Assembly: GCA_028293725.1 (NCBI GenBank)
Contig: JAQGOE010000230.1
Span: 1 to 35,104 of the forward strand
Reading direction: 5' to 3'
Source: Gammaproteobacteria bacterium
Lineage (GTDB): Bacteria > Pseudomonadota > Gammaproteobacteria > Steroidobacterales > Steroidobacteraceae
DNA length: 35,104 bases
In this document: in pieces, positions 13,834-21,793 of the stretch
Layout: each line of letters starts with the position of its first letter
Numbering within the stretch: the stretch's first letter is position 1
Notes under the pieces: model-generated
Seen by the model: only the letters and a program-made list of their open reading frames with translations
Told to the model about the DNA's origin: nothing
Databases searched by the model: none
Program-made: the position numbers and the translations under genes

Positions 13834-15473
13834 CTGCGGTCCTTCAAGCGCCGGTAGCGACGGATCAGCGCGTTGGTGGAGCTGTCATGAGAGAGCGAGG
13901 AACTGCGCGACGCGCCGAGCTCCGGCAGGATCCGTTTGGCGAGCACCTTGCCCAACTCAACACCCCATTGGTCGAACGAGTCGATGTTCCAGATCGCGCC
14001 CTGTGTAAAGACAATGTGCTCGTAGAGCGCGACGAGCTTGCCGAGCGTCGTGGGTGTGAGCCGCTCGAGCAACAGGGTGTTGGAGGGTCGGTTACCCTCG
14101 AACGTTCGGTGTGGGACCAGCCAGTCGGGTGAGCCCTCGGCTTTGACCTCCTCCGGGGTCTTTCCGAACGCCAGCGCCTCGCCCTGTGCGAAGACATTCG
14201 CCAGCAGCATGTCGTGTTGGTCACCCAGGTGGGTGAGGGATTGCCCGAACGCGATGAAATCGCAGGGAATGAGCCGTGTCCCCTGGTGAATCAGCTGGTA
14301 GAAGGAGTGCTGGCCGTTGGTGCCGGGCTCGCCCCAATAGATTGCGCCGGTGTCGGTGGTGACGGGCTCGCCCTCGAGCGTTACGTGCTTGCCGTTGCTC
14401 TCCATGGTGAGCTGTTGCAAGTAGGCGGGAAAACGGTTCAGGTACTGTTCGTACGGCAGCACGGCTACCGTCTGTGCGCCGAAGAAATTGTTGTACCAGA
14501 GGCCGAGCAGTCCCATGACGACGGGCAGGTTCTGGGCGAAGGGAGCGGTACGGAAGTGCTCGTCCATCTCGTGGAAACCGGCAAGCATCGCTTCGAAGTT
14601 GTCCGACCCGATGGCCAGCATGGTGGACAGGCCGATGGCGGAGTCCATGGAATAGCGGCCGCCGACCCAATCCCAGAATTCGAACATGTTGGCGGTGTCG
14701 ATACCGAACTTGGTGACTTCGGCGGCGTTGGTGGAGACGGCCACGAAGTGTTTGGCTACGGCTTTGACGTCGCCGCCAAAACCCTTCAGCGACCACGTTC
14801 GCGCCGCATTGGCGTTGGTCATCGTCTCCAGTGTCGTGAACGTTTTCGAGGAAATGATGAACAGCGTTTCGGTTGCATCCAGGTCACGGACTGCTTCCAC
14901 GAAGTCCGTGCCGTCGACATTGGAGACGAAACGGAAGGTCATGGCACGCTCGCTGTAATAGCGGAGCGCTTGATAGGCCATCACCGGCCCGAGGTCCGAG
15001 CCGCCTATACCGATGTTCACGACATTGCGGATACGTTTACCGGTGTGGCCCTTCCATTCGCCGCTGCGGATGCGGCCCGCGAAGGCACTCATTCTGTCGA
15101 GGACTGCGTGGACCTGCGGCACGACGTTCTCGCCGTCGACGACGATCGATGAGCCTTTCGGGGCGCGCAGCGCGACGTGCAGCACTGCCCGGTTCTCCGA
15201 AACGTTGATGTGCTCTCCGCGAAACATGGCGTCGATGCGCGCGCGCAGGCCCGACTGCTCAGCTAGTTGCACGAGCAGCTCTAACGTCTTGTCGGTAATA
15301 CGGTTCTTGGAATAGTCGAGGTAAAAGCCGGCGGCCTCCAGCGTGAGGCGCTCCCCGCGATTCGGATCGTCCGCGAATAGTTTCCGCAGGTGCTGGGGCG
15401 CGATCGTCTCGTAGTGGGCTTTCAGCGCGGACCAGGCGGGACGCTGGTCGAGCCGGGGGGTGTTTTCAGTCAT
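13830..15473 (-). CDS. pgi: Glucose-6-phosphate isomerase
   Basis: A 547-residue protein that interconverts glucose 6-phosphate and fructose 6-phosphate in glycolysis and gluconeogenesis; cytoplasmic. Family signatures are present: [15 protein letters not shown] near residue 155, [18 protein letters not shown] near 270 and [15 protein letters not shown] near 390, each matching the PGI PROSITE regions with the catalytic Glu, His and Lys. Length is normal for the E. coli-type enzyme. The ATG at 15473 gives [14 protein letters not shown], a typical start. The gene converges on the SemiSWEET and lies apart from other sugar genes. Confidence 0.97.
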   Translation of the reverse strand: MTENTPRLDQRPAWSALKAHYETIAPQHLRKLFADDPNRGERLTLEAAGFYLDYSKNRITDKTLELLVQLAEQSGLRARIDAMFRGEHINVSENRAVLHVALRAPKGSSIVVDGENVVPQVHAVLDRMSAFAGRIRSGEWKGHTGKRIRNVVNIGIGGSDLGPVMAYQALRYYSERAMTFRFVSNVDGTDFVEAVRDLDATETLFIISSKTFTTLETMTNANAARTWSLKGFGGDVKAVAKHFVAVSTNAAEVTKFGIDTANMFEFWDWVGGRYSMDSAIGLSTMLAIGSDNFEAMLAGFHEMDEHFRTAPFAQNLPVVMGLLGLWYNNFFGAQTVAVLPYEQYLNRFPAYLQQLTMESNGKHVTLEGEPVTTDTGAIYWGEPGTNGQHSFYQLIHQGTRLIPCDFIAFGQSLTHLGDQHDMLLANVFAQGEALAFGKTPEEVKAEGSPDWLVPHRTFEGNRPSNTLLLERLTPTTLGKLVALYEHIVFTQGAIWNIDSFDQWGVELGKVLAKRILPELGASRSSSLSHDSSTNALIRRYRRLKDRS

Positions 15474-15529
15474 TGAATCGTCCTATGTCCAGCCAGAGAG
15501 CGCGACCGTGGGGGTGCAAGCGTCCGGGA

Positions 15530-15535
15530 ACTATA
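15530..15535 (-). promoter_or_regulatory. Putative -10 element upstream of pgi
   Basis: TATAGT on the minus strand, 57 bases before the pgi ATG. The -35 region is poor. The rest of the 240-base gap 15474-15713 holds nothing else recognisable. Confidence 0.25.
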
Positions 15536-15713
15536 CAGCGCGTGGCGGTGAAATATACCCGGCCCGAGGCTGCTAAAAATTGCCGGAAAGGCGCGTTTGC
15601 GGTGCAGGCTGTGTTCCCGGTGCAAAGTTCGCCCTGGGCGCCGAGGTTTCCACCATAATCTTTGCTATAGGACCTCTTATCGGCGATTTTTGCCTCCGAA
15701 AGCGGCCGATCCC

Positions 15714-16784
15714 TCAAGCAACACGCTGAATGCGTGCGCGTACGCCACCGCCACCCAACACACCGCCAAATAGGTCCTTCGGATTCTCGAGATCGGGAAG
15801 AAGATCGATCTTGCGGCACCCTTCCGGGTGGTCGCGAAGCAAGTCATTCAGGAATCTCAACGCGGTGAAATCCTCGAGCGCGAATCCCACCGAGTCGAAT
15901 ATCGTGACTTCGGCCGGGTGCAGACGTCCCGGCTCGGTGCGCGCGACGACGTCCGCGAACTCGATGACTGGAAACCCGGGTGACATCTGCTGAATCTCGC
16001 CTTCGAGGCGCGACTGGGGTGCATATTCCACGACGACGCGGGCGTCCGGACGTGAAAGGATATCCGGGTGCAACTCCGTCTTTCCCGGGCAGTCGCCACC
16101 CACGGCGTTCAGGTGAACGCCGGGTACGATCATGGGGGGAGTCAGGATGACGGCGTTTCGCTTGTCAGCTGTCACGGTTGTGACGATATCTGCACCGCGC
16201 ACCGCTGCAGCGACGCTGGTCGCACGCACGACTTTCAGATCGCCGAGCGCAGGCATGGACCGGAGGTTGCGCTCCAGCTTTGCTGTCGCCGACGGATCGA
16301 TGTCATAGAGTCGCATCTCACGGATGCCCACCAGTCGGTGAAAGGCGATCGCTTGAAATTCGCTTTGCGCGCCGTTGCCAATGAGCGCCATGACGCGCGA
16401 GTCGGCGCGCGCCATCCACTTCGCCGCGAGGGCAGACATGGCGGCGGTCCGCAGCGCCGTCGTAACGGTCAACTCTGAAAGCAATACAGGGTACCCGGTC
16501 GAAACCTCGGCGAGCACTCCGAATGCGGTTACGGTGAGCAACCCGGCGGCTGTGTTCTGCGGGTGGCCGTTGACGTACTTGAATGAATACGAGCGACCAT
16601 CACTGATGGGCATCAACTCAATGACACCGCTCGCGGAGTGACTCGCCACGCGCGCGGACTTGTCGAACTCGCCCCAACGACCGTAATCCAACTCGATCTG
16701 CTCCGCGAGGCGGGCGATGAAGGTTCCCGGGCCGATGTCGTGGACGAGGCGTTGAATGTCGGTTACGCCAATATAATTGATCAC
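15714..16784 (-). CDS. Ornithine cyclodeaminase / mu-crystallin family protein
   Basis: A 356-residue protein of the OCD/mu-crystallin fold. It has the conserved substrate-side RVASHSASGVIELMPIS region, then SFKYVNGHPQN and the NAD-binding motif VMALIGNGAQSEFQA (G-x-G-x-x). An ADIVTTVTAD strand is followed by GVHLNAVGGDCPGKTEL. Members include ornithine and lysine cyclodeaminases, imine reductases and alanine dehydrogenases, so the reaction here is uncertain. The start is a GTG at 16784, preceded by GAGGA eight bases upstream. An inverted repeat can pair with that site. It stands alone between DinB and pgi. Confidence 0.85.
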   Translation of the reverse strand: MINYIGVTDIQRLVHDIGPGTFIARLAEQIELDYGRWGEFDKSARVASHSASGVIELMPISDGRSYSFKYVNGHPQNTAAGLLTVTAFGVLAEVSTGYPVLLSELTVTTALRTAAMSALAAKWMARADSRVMALIGNGAQSEFQAIAFHRLVGIREMRLYDIDPSATAKLERNLRSMPALGDLKVVRATSVAAAVRGADIVTTVTADKRNAVILTPPMIVPGVHLNAVGGDCPGKTELHPDILSRPDARVVVEYAPQSRLEGEIQQMSPGFPVIEFADVVARTEPGRLHPAEVTIFDSVGFALEDFTALRFLNDLLRDHPEGCRKIDLLPDLENPKDLFGGVLGGGGVRARIQRVA

Positions 16785-16792
16785 AGCGGAGG

Positions 16793-16840
16793 TCCTCGGC
16801 AGGCGTGGCGTCGGAATGTGAGCTGCACGCGGTCCGAGGA
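16793..16840. repeat. Inverted repeat overlapping the ribosome-binding site of the OCD gene
   Basis: TCCTCGG (16793-16799) and CCGAGGA (16834-16840) are perfect 7-base arms with a 34-base spacer. In the minus-strand mRNA the arm near the start contains GAGGA, the likely Shine-Dalgarno sequence for the GTG at 16784. Pairing would hide it. Confidence 0.4.
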
Positions 16841-16943
16841 TGCTAACGGGGTTTGGTGTGAGGGAGAAGTTGGCGTTGTGGCGGGTTGACCGGGGATTTT
16901 TGACGGAATGTCAGGGTGGGGTGACGAAGTGGCACCTGCCGCT

Positions 16944-17450
16944 CTAAACGTGAAAGAAGGCGGCGCTTTCTCGCAGGAACACCGGGAAGTCCGTCGTCGG
17001 CGGACACGCGGGCACTTGATAGAACATATCGGCCACGTATCCGTGGTGATAGGTTGTGTGGTTGACGATATGCAGAACGATTTCGGCTGGCGTCATCAGC
17101 CCGCGGTTGCCGCCGATGAGCGTGAAGTTTATCGGCTGTTGGAGAGCGGCTTCCGAGACGTTATCGCTGAATGCGATATACCAGTCGTCCATTGCTCGCT
17201 GGGCTGTCCACAATTCGTCCAACGGAGGATGACTCTCGGTATGGCGTTCTTTGAAGCCATGCTCGCGACCTTCGAGATGAGCACGCCAGATCGTTGCAAC
17301 GATGTAGTTGTGATTCAAGGTGTGAATCATGTTCTTGAACAGGCTGGGGCGTTCTTTCGTCGCCTCACCGGTAGGAAGGTCGGCAACAGCCTTGAACATG
17401 AGTGAATTTGCCCAGGCGTTGTAGCGAGTGAGTGCACGGGTGGTTGCCAT
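16944..17450 (-). CDS. DinB family protein
   Basis: A 168-residue four-helix bundle of the DinB/YfiT superfamily. It begins ALTRYNAWANSLMF, the usual helix-1 pattern. The His triad for a metal is seen in HTLNHNYIV and in HIVNHTTYHHGYVADM. The family includes damage-induced proteins and thiol-dependent S-transferases, and the function of this member is unknown. It is soluble and without a signal peptide. It lies on the minus strand between Pth2 and the OCD gene, 23 bases after the Pth2 stop, so it may be co-transcribed with Pth2. Confidence 0.88.
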   Translation of the reverse strand: MATTRALTRYNAWANSLMFKAVADLPTGEATKERPSLFKNMIHTLNHNYIVATIWRAHLEGREHGFKERHTESHPPLDELWTAQRAMDDWYIAFSDNVSEAALQQPINFTLIGGNRGLMTPAEIVLHIVNHTTYHHGYVADMFYQVPACPPTTDFPVFLRESAAFFHV

Positions 17451-17473
17451 GGGGTTACCATCCTGGAGCTTAT

Positions 17474-17887
17474 CTATAACAGAGGCAGCGTACCCGTAAT
17501 GGCGTCTACCCGATCCGCCCGGTCCGGGCCAACCGCAAGCGCCGTGTAGGTCGGAACACCACCGAACTCCGTGAGCCCGGCATCCTGAATCAGCGCCGTG
17601 ATGAGCCCGGCGGCCTTGGATTTCTCATGCAGGGCGAGCAGCTCGGCCTCTGAATTCACGGAAACGCAGATTTTCTTGAAGCGCCCGAGCAGCCAGGGCT
17701 CGAGCCGCTCGTCGAGAGGAATTACGAAATTCCCGGCTTCCGCATGGCCGAGCGCCAGGATGGCGCGCATCGAGGCGTGAGCGCCCTGAGCGACCATCTT
17801 GCCTTTTCGCATGTTGAGGTCTTTGCGTAATACGATCGTCTGTTTGTGTTCCACGCGGGTGCTCTGCGTGCTGGCGTTCGCTCGCAT
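17474..17887 (-). CDS. Peptidyl-tRNA hydrolase, Pth2 (archaeal/eukaryotic) family
   Basis: A 137-residue protein with the Pth2 core: VLRKDLNMRKGKMVAQGAHA, in which the Lys and the GKxxAQxxHA region form the active site, then KKICVSVNSEAEL and IQDAGLTEFGGVPTYTALAVGP. Pth2 removes peptides from peptidyl-tRNA and is unrelated in fold to the bacterial Pth1. In bacteria it is patchy and usually present in addition to Pth1. The ATG at 17887 gives 14 residues before the conserved domain; a GTG at residue 12 (VEHKQTIV) could be the true start. Confidence 0.88.
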   Translation of the reverse strand: MRANASTQSTRVEHKQTIVLRKDLNMRKGKMVAQGAHASMRAILALGHAEAGNFVIPLDERLEPWLLGRFKKICVSVNSEAELLALHEKSKAAGLITALIQDAGLTEFGGVPTYTALAVGPDRADRVDAITGTLPLL

Positions 17888-17910
17888 TCTTGCACACAGG
17901 TCGCCACGCC

Positions 17911-17938
17911 GGCTACGCGCCCCGGGCTACGCGCCCCG
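17911..17938. repeat. 14-base perfect tandem duplication
   Basis: GGCTACGCGCCCCG occurs twice in a row (17911-17924 and 17925-17938), between the stop of the outer-membrane protein gene and the start of Pth2. It has some self-complementarity but no T-run, so it is not a clear terminator. Confidence 0.7.
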
Positions 17939-17939
17939 G

Positions 17940-18524
17940 TCAGAACTTCCAGGCAAACGTAGCCCCCACGCTACTGCCATCCACAGTGCCCGTCAGCGCG
18001 CTCTTGTATCGGATGCTCGTGTATTCGATACCGAACCAACGCCATCCCGCGCCAACGCTCCCGCCGATCGCGTCGTCGAATGAAATATCGGGGACATAGC
18101 CGTCGCCGTTAAATTTCACGTCCGTATGCCACACGGGGCCGGCGTCCACCCAGAAGTTGTTGGGGAGCAAATACGCGCCGGTGAACTTGACGACAACCCG
18201 ATCGACTCCGAGGTTCGTGTTGTAAGCCGCGGTCCGAACGAGCTTGTAGCCCACCGTGGCCGTGAAATCGAGGGGTAAGGAGGCGGGTTGGTAGTGCGCG
18301 CCGACGGCCAGGGTAACGCCCTGCCCGGCCCTGATATCCTGGGTCACGCCGTTCGTGTAGTAGACCTGAGCGATGTTGTCGCCGCCGAACTCGCCGTCGA
18401 CTTCCAGCACTACGCCAAAGTGATCCCGGTCGGAGGTGCCGTTCGACGGCGCTGCCTCGATGCGGCCTGCCGCAGCCAGAGCCATGGCGCTCGTCATGAC
18501 AATTCCCATCAGCCGCGCATGCAT
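17940..18524 (-). CDS. Predicted outer-membrane beta-barrel protein
   Basis: A 194-residue protein. The signal peptide ends near GRIEAA-PS (about residue 25). The rest alternates short polar and aromatic strands (HFGVVLEVDGEF, VTLAVGAHY, FTATVGYKL, VVVKFTGAYLL, SVGAGWRWFGIEYTSIRY) and ends in GATFAWKF. A terminal Phe after an alternating strand is the assembly signal of outer-membrane barrels. The size suits an 8-stranded barrel of the YfaZ/OmpW type, but I recognise no specific family. It is probably transcribed alone, with a promoter near 18569-18574. Confidence 0.72.
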   Translation of the reverse strand: MHARLMGIVMTSAMALAAAGRIEAAPSNGTSDRDHFGVVLEVDGEFGGDNIAQVYYTNGVTQDIRAGQGVTLAVGAHYQPASLPLDFTATVGYKLVRTAAYNTNLGVDRVVVKFTGAYLLPNNFWVDAGPVWHTDVKFNGDGYVPDISFDDAIGGSVGAGWRWFGIEYTSIRYKSALTGTVDGSSVGATFAWKF

Positions 18525-18568
18525 TCTTCATCCCTCAGCCGGAGCGTTGCAATTCGAGGCCTAACTTT

Positions 18569-18588
18569 ATTGTAGTATTGACACTACA
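18569..18588. promoter_or_regulatory. Inverted repeat TGTAGT-N6-ACTACA with promoter hexamers
   Basis: TGTAGT (18571-18576) and ACTACA (18583-18588) flank ATTGAC. On the minus strand TACAAT (18574-18569) could be the -10 of the outer-membrane protein gene. On the plus strand TTGACA (18578-18583) is a consensus -35, although no good -10 follows. A regulator bound here would affect either direction. Confidence 0.4.
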
Positions 18589-18794
18589 TCCGTGACGCCG
18601 TGCACAACGCAATTACAACTCGCGTGTATGGGTCACACCTCACCGCAGTGATGGTTGATTGCGGTGCTCATGGAGACTTTGGGCTCGTCCGGTTTTGAGC
18701 CGACGGTCCGGTTCTCGTTCTTGGCGTCGCACTCATCAAACATCGCGGTGCTGAGCGTCGGTGCGCACCGAGCATGGATAGAGTAGGCTGTCAT

Positions 18795-18838
18795 TGGCCC
18801 AGTCAGAAGGGCTAAATCTCGACGAGGCGACTGGGCCA
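18795..18838. repeat. 10-base inverted repeat ending two bases before the MocR start codon
   Basis: TGGCCCAGTC (18795-18804) and GACTGGGCCA (18829-18838) are perfect arms with a 24-base spacer, and the ATG is at 18841. It could be an operator read by the MocR protein itself or a hairpin in its mRNA leader. The only GAGG-like ribosome site (18824-18827) lies in the loop next to the stem. Confidence 0.5.
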
Positions 18839-18840
18839 TC

Positions 18841-20271
18841 ATGCGTCAAAACAAGGGTTTCGAGTTGCGCGGTCTGCAACTCGATGAGCACAGCCAGACC
18901 CCCTTCTATCGACAGGTCTACGAGCGCATTCGCGACGCCATCGCAGCGGGAATTCTGCGCCCGACCGAGCGGCTTCCCTCGACCCGCAGCCTGGCGAGCC
19001 AGCTTGCCACGGCTCGTGGCACCATCGATCTGGCTTACAGTCTGCTTTCCGCCGAGGGGTACATTCTGAGTCGAGGCGCGGGGGGCACTTTTGTTGCCCC
19101 GGCACTCAGCGGGTTGGTGAAGCCGGCCGCTATGAAAGGATCGTCCTCGGTGCGCTCGACAGCGCAGCTGACGGCCGAAAATGCGGCGGTATTGCCCTTT
19201 CAGATGGGTTTGCCGGCCCTCGATGCCTTTCCAAGTAAGCTGTGGTCGCGGCTCGCAATCCGGCGCGCACGCACTTTGTCGATCCATGCTATGAGCGCTC
19301 CGGATCCAACGGGATATGCACCATTGCGCTCAGCAATCACTTCCTACCTGGCGGTCTCCCGCGGAATTCTGTGTTCGGCCGAGCAGGTCATCATCACTTC
19401 CGGTTTCCAAAGCGCATTGGGCTTGATCACCCGAACTTTTCTGCAGCCGGGCGACGCTGTCTGGTTCGAGGATCCGGGCTACTTCATGGCCAGAAGAGGC
19501 TTGGACGCAGCCGGCGCCAGGTTGGTCCCGGTGGCCGTCGACGCCGAGGGAATGAATGTTGCGGCCGGCAAAAGGCGCGCACCGCGTGCCCGTTTCGCGT
19601 ATGTAACGCCATCACACCAGGCTCCGCTCGGTGTAGCATTGAGCTTGCCGCGGCGGTTGGCCTTGCTGGCGTGGGCGACAAAGGCCGGCGCCTGGATCAT
19701 CGAGGATGACTACGATAGCGAATTTCGCTACGGTTCCCGGCCGCTGCCCGCTTTGAAAAGCCTCGATGAATCCGCTCGGGTCCTCTATGTCGGCAGTTTC
19801 AGCAAAGTATTATTTCCTGGCGTACGCCTCGGATACCTGGTGGTTCCGCCTGCGCAGGTCGAGCGCGTCAGCCGGATATGTCAGTTGTTGTATCGGGACC
19901 GGCCGATATTCAACCAGGCGGTGGTCGCGGACTTTATGATCGAAGGTCACTTTGCGCGCCATATCAAGCGAATGCGCGCGCTTTATGAAGAGCGTCGCGC
20001 CGCGCTTGCCAAGGCGCTCACCGAGATCTTCCGGGGGAAGTTGCTGATCCAACTGCAGGCGGGGGGCATGCATCTGCTGGCGCGGTTCGCGGATTCCAGG
20101 AGTGATCTCGATCTGGTGGCACGCGCGAAATCAGGCGGCCTGGCACCAGCGGCTTTTTCACCCTGGGGAATGGAGCTGGCGCGTGCCGAGCAGGGGTTGC
20201 TTCTGAGCTTTACCAACATGCCGCCAGAGTCCGCCAAGGGAATGGCGCTGCGGCTTCGGGCAGTCCTGTGA
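18841..20271 (+). CDS. MocR/PdxR-subfamily GntR regulator with aminotransferase-like domain
   Basis: A 476-residue fusion. Residues 10-80 form a GntR winged helix: FYRQVYERIRDAI, then LRPTERLPSTRSLASQL and a LLSAEGYILSRGAGGTFV wing, recognisable in pieces. From about 110 the protein is a fold-type I aminotransferase domain, with GYAPLRSAITSYL, EQVIITSGFQSALGLI, EDDYDSEFRYGS and the PLP lysine K322 in VGSFSKVLFPGVRLGY. MocR proteins sense PLP or amine ligands and control vitamin B6, GABA, taurine or similar genes. The protease gene begins 13 bases after its stop. The usual neighbour, a transporter or metabolic enzyme, is missing. Confidence 0.92.
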   Translation: MRQNKGFELRGLQLDEHSQTPFYRQVYERIRDAIAAGILRPTERLPSTRSLASQLATARGTIDLAYSLLSAEGYILSRGAGGTFVAPALSGLVKPAAMKGSSSVRSTAQLTAENAAVLPFQMGLPALDAFPSKLWSRLAIRRARTLSIHAMSAPDPTGYAPLRSAITSYLAVSRGILCSAEQVIITSGFQSALGLITRTFLQPGDAVWFEDPGYFMARRGLDAAGARLVPVAVDAEGMNVAAGKRRAPRARFAYVTPSHQAPLGVALSLPRRLALLAWATKAGAWIIEDDYDSEFRYGSRPLPALKSLDESARVLYVGSFSKVLFPGVRLGYLVVPPAQVERVSRICQLLYRDRPIFNQAVVADFMIEGHFARHIKRMRALYEERRAALAKALTEIFRGKLLIQLQAGGMHLLARFADSRSDLDLVARAKSGGLAPAAFSPWGMELARAEQGLLLSFTNMPPESAKGMALRLRAVL

Positions 20272-20284
20272 GAGGAATAAGTGA

Positions 20285-21721
20285 ATGAAAACTTTCGAGC
20301 GTTATGCGCGAAACCGGCTGTCGATTACCGCTCTACTCGTCTTGCCGCTCGCCCTCTCTCCGGCACACGGTGGAACTACCGGCGGCTATGCGGAGTTAGT
20401 TCGTCAGGTTGCACCGAGCGTTGTGACGGTTCTCGTCGAAGAGAAGCGCGAAGGAGCTGGCCAACGCGCCGCCGAGCGAGCAACTGCCAACAGCAACCCC
20501 GCCGGTGTCAGTGAGTTACTGCGCCGTTTGCTCTCCGGGCCTGGCACTGAGCCTTCGCATCACGACGGCGGGGATGCACAAGGGTCGGGGTTCGTCATAC
20601 GCGCTGACGGACTCATCGTTACGAATCGTCACGTCATTGTGAGCGCACGCGCGGTACAGGTGAAGCTACCGACTGGAGAGCGTCTTCCCGCACGCGTAAT
20701 CGGTGCCGACGTCGCTACCGATATCGCGTTGCTTAAGGTGACCACGAAAGCATTGCCGATGCTCAAACTGGGCTCCTCGGCAAATATCTCGGTCGGTGAC
20801 GCCGTCATTGCGATTGGCAATCCGTTCGGGTTGGGTCAAACAGTCACCGCAGGTATCGTTTCCGCGCGAGGACGAACGCTGGAAGACGATCCCTACATCG
20901 ATTTTCTGCAAACCGACGCAGCGATCAATTTTGGCAACTCCGGGGGTCCGCTACTCTCCACAGACGGGGACGTCGTGGGTGTTACGTCAGCCATTTTGAG
21001 CCCCAGCGGCGGCTCGGTGGGGCTTGGGTTCGCAATCCCGGCGGAGACCGTCGCGTCGGTAGTCGGTGAACTCGAGGCACACGGACGAGTGGACCGAGGC
21101 TACCTCGGCATTTCGGCACAACCCATGACGCCCGCGGTGGCGCGAGCCCTTGGCTTGAACTCGCCCTCGGGTGCGCTCGTGACTGCACTGGAGCCTAAAG
21201 GGCCTTCCGCCGACACTCTGCGGATCGGCGATGTCATTCTGAGCATCGGCGATACGCCAGTCACCTTCGAAAGCGTGGGAAAAGTTACGGGACGACTCCA
21301 CCCAGGCAGCACCGTCCAGGCGGTGGTCATGCGTGATGGCGGGCGGCAGCAACTTGCTTTGCTCGTGGGTCAGCTTCCGGACCCGCCGAACGATCCCGCC
21401 CTGACGGGTGACACGGATACCTGGGTGCCTAACCTGGAGATCGGAGTAGCCAAATCGACGCGGGCCATTCGCACCGCCATCAAGGCGGCTGACGAGCCTG
21501 CCGGACTCATCGTGACCCAACTTCGTCCAGCGGGCGCCGGGGCACTGGCGGGGTTGAAAGTCGGTGACCTCATTACCTATGCGGGATCGAAACACCTCGA
21601 AAACGTTGCTGACCTGGCGACGGTCGGCCGGCCGTCGACCAAACAGCCGCTGCTGTTGCTCATCATCCGCGAAGGAGCGCCGCACTTCGTAGCCGCAACG
21701 GGCAGTAGCGAAGAGCCATGA
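20285..21721 (+). CDS. DegP/HtrA-family periplasmic serine protease
   Basis: A 478-residue protein. The N-terminus has a basic start (KTFERYARNRLSI) and a hydrophobic stretch ending near SPAHG, consistent with a signal peptide of about 30 residues. The catalytic triad is H116 in VTNRHVI, D146 in ATDIALLKV and S219 in NFGNSGGPLL. Family-typical loops QGSGFVI, GDAVIAIGNPFGLGQTVTAG and LGFAIPAE are present. Two PDZ domains follow (about 265-350 and 395-470). The motif is NFGNSGG rather than the common NPGNSGG. This is a periplasmic quality-control protease/chaperone. AGAGG precedes the ATG. It lies 13 bases after the MocR stop, probably in its operon. Confidence 0.93.
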   Translation: MKTFERYARNRLSITALLVLPLALSPAHGGTTGGYAELVRQVAPSVVTVLVEEKREGAGQRAAERATANSNPAGVSELLRRLLSGPGTEPSHHDGGDAQGSGFVIRADGLIVTNRHVIVSARAVQVKLPTGERLPARVIGADVATDIALLKVTTKALPMLKLGSSANISVGDAVIAIGNPFGLGQTVTAGIVSARGRTLEDDPYIDFLQTDAAINFGNSGGPLLSTDGDVVGVTSAILSPSGGSVGLGFAIPAETVASVVGELEAHGRVDRGYLGISAQPMTPAVARALGLNSPSGALVTALEPKGPSADTLRIGDVILSIGDTPVTFESVGKVTGRLHPGSTVQAVVMRDGGRQQLALLVGQLPDPPNDPALTGDTDTWVPNLEIGVAKSTRAIRTAIKAADEPAGLIVTQLRPAGAGALAGLKVGDLITYAGSKHLENVADLATVGRPSTKQPLLLLIIREGAPHFVAATGSSEEP

Positions 21722-21732
21722 CACAGGTGTCA
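21719..21732. promoter_or_regulatory. Perfect palindrome TGACAC-AG-GTGTCA overlapping the protease stop
   Basis: Six-base arms around AG, starting at the TGA stop of the DegP-like gene. With the palindrome at 21768-21783 it brackets the probable SDR promoter (TAGTAT at 21746-21751). Inferred operator. Confidence 0.4.
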
Positions 21733-21767
21733 CGAACCATTGTGTTAGTATCGCCAGAAATCGGCAG

Positions 21768-21783
21768 TCGTCCGCGCGGACGA
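21768..21783. promoter_or_regulatory. 16-base perfect palindrome just upstream of the SDR start
   Basis: TCGTCCGCGCGGACGA, 10 bases before the ATG at 21794. Its last two bases overlap the GAGGA ribosome site (21782-21786). It could be an operator or a leader hairpin that hides the ribosome site. Confidence 0.5.
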
Positions 21784-21793
21784 GGACTAGATA

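Larger units (their letters stand above)
18525..18840. other. 316-base divergent control region between the outer-membrane protein and MocR genes
   Basis: Nothing coding is recognisable. A minus-strand frame covering 18633-18842 (69 codons) has no family signature. The region holds two inverted repeats (18571-18588 and 18795-18838) and promoter-like hexamers, listed separately. Confidence 0.6.

Noticed and set aside
14214..15152. 312-codon plus-strand open frame opposite pgi
   Set aside because: pgi on the minus strand is unmistakable; the plus translation has no family signature.
18633..18842. 69-codon minus-strand open frame before the MocR gene
   Set aside because: It covers an inverted repeat and control DNA and has no recognisable motif.
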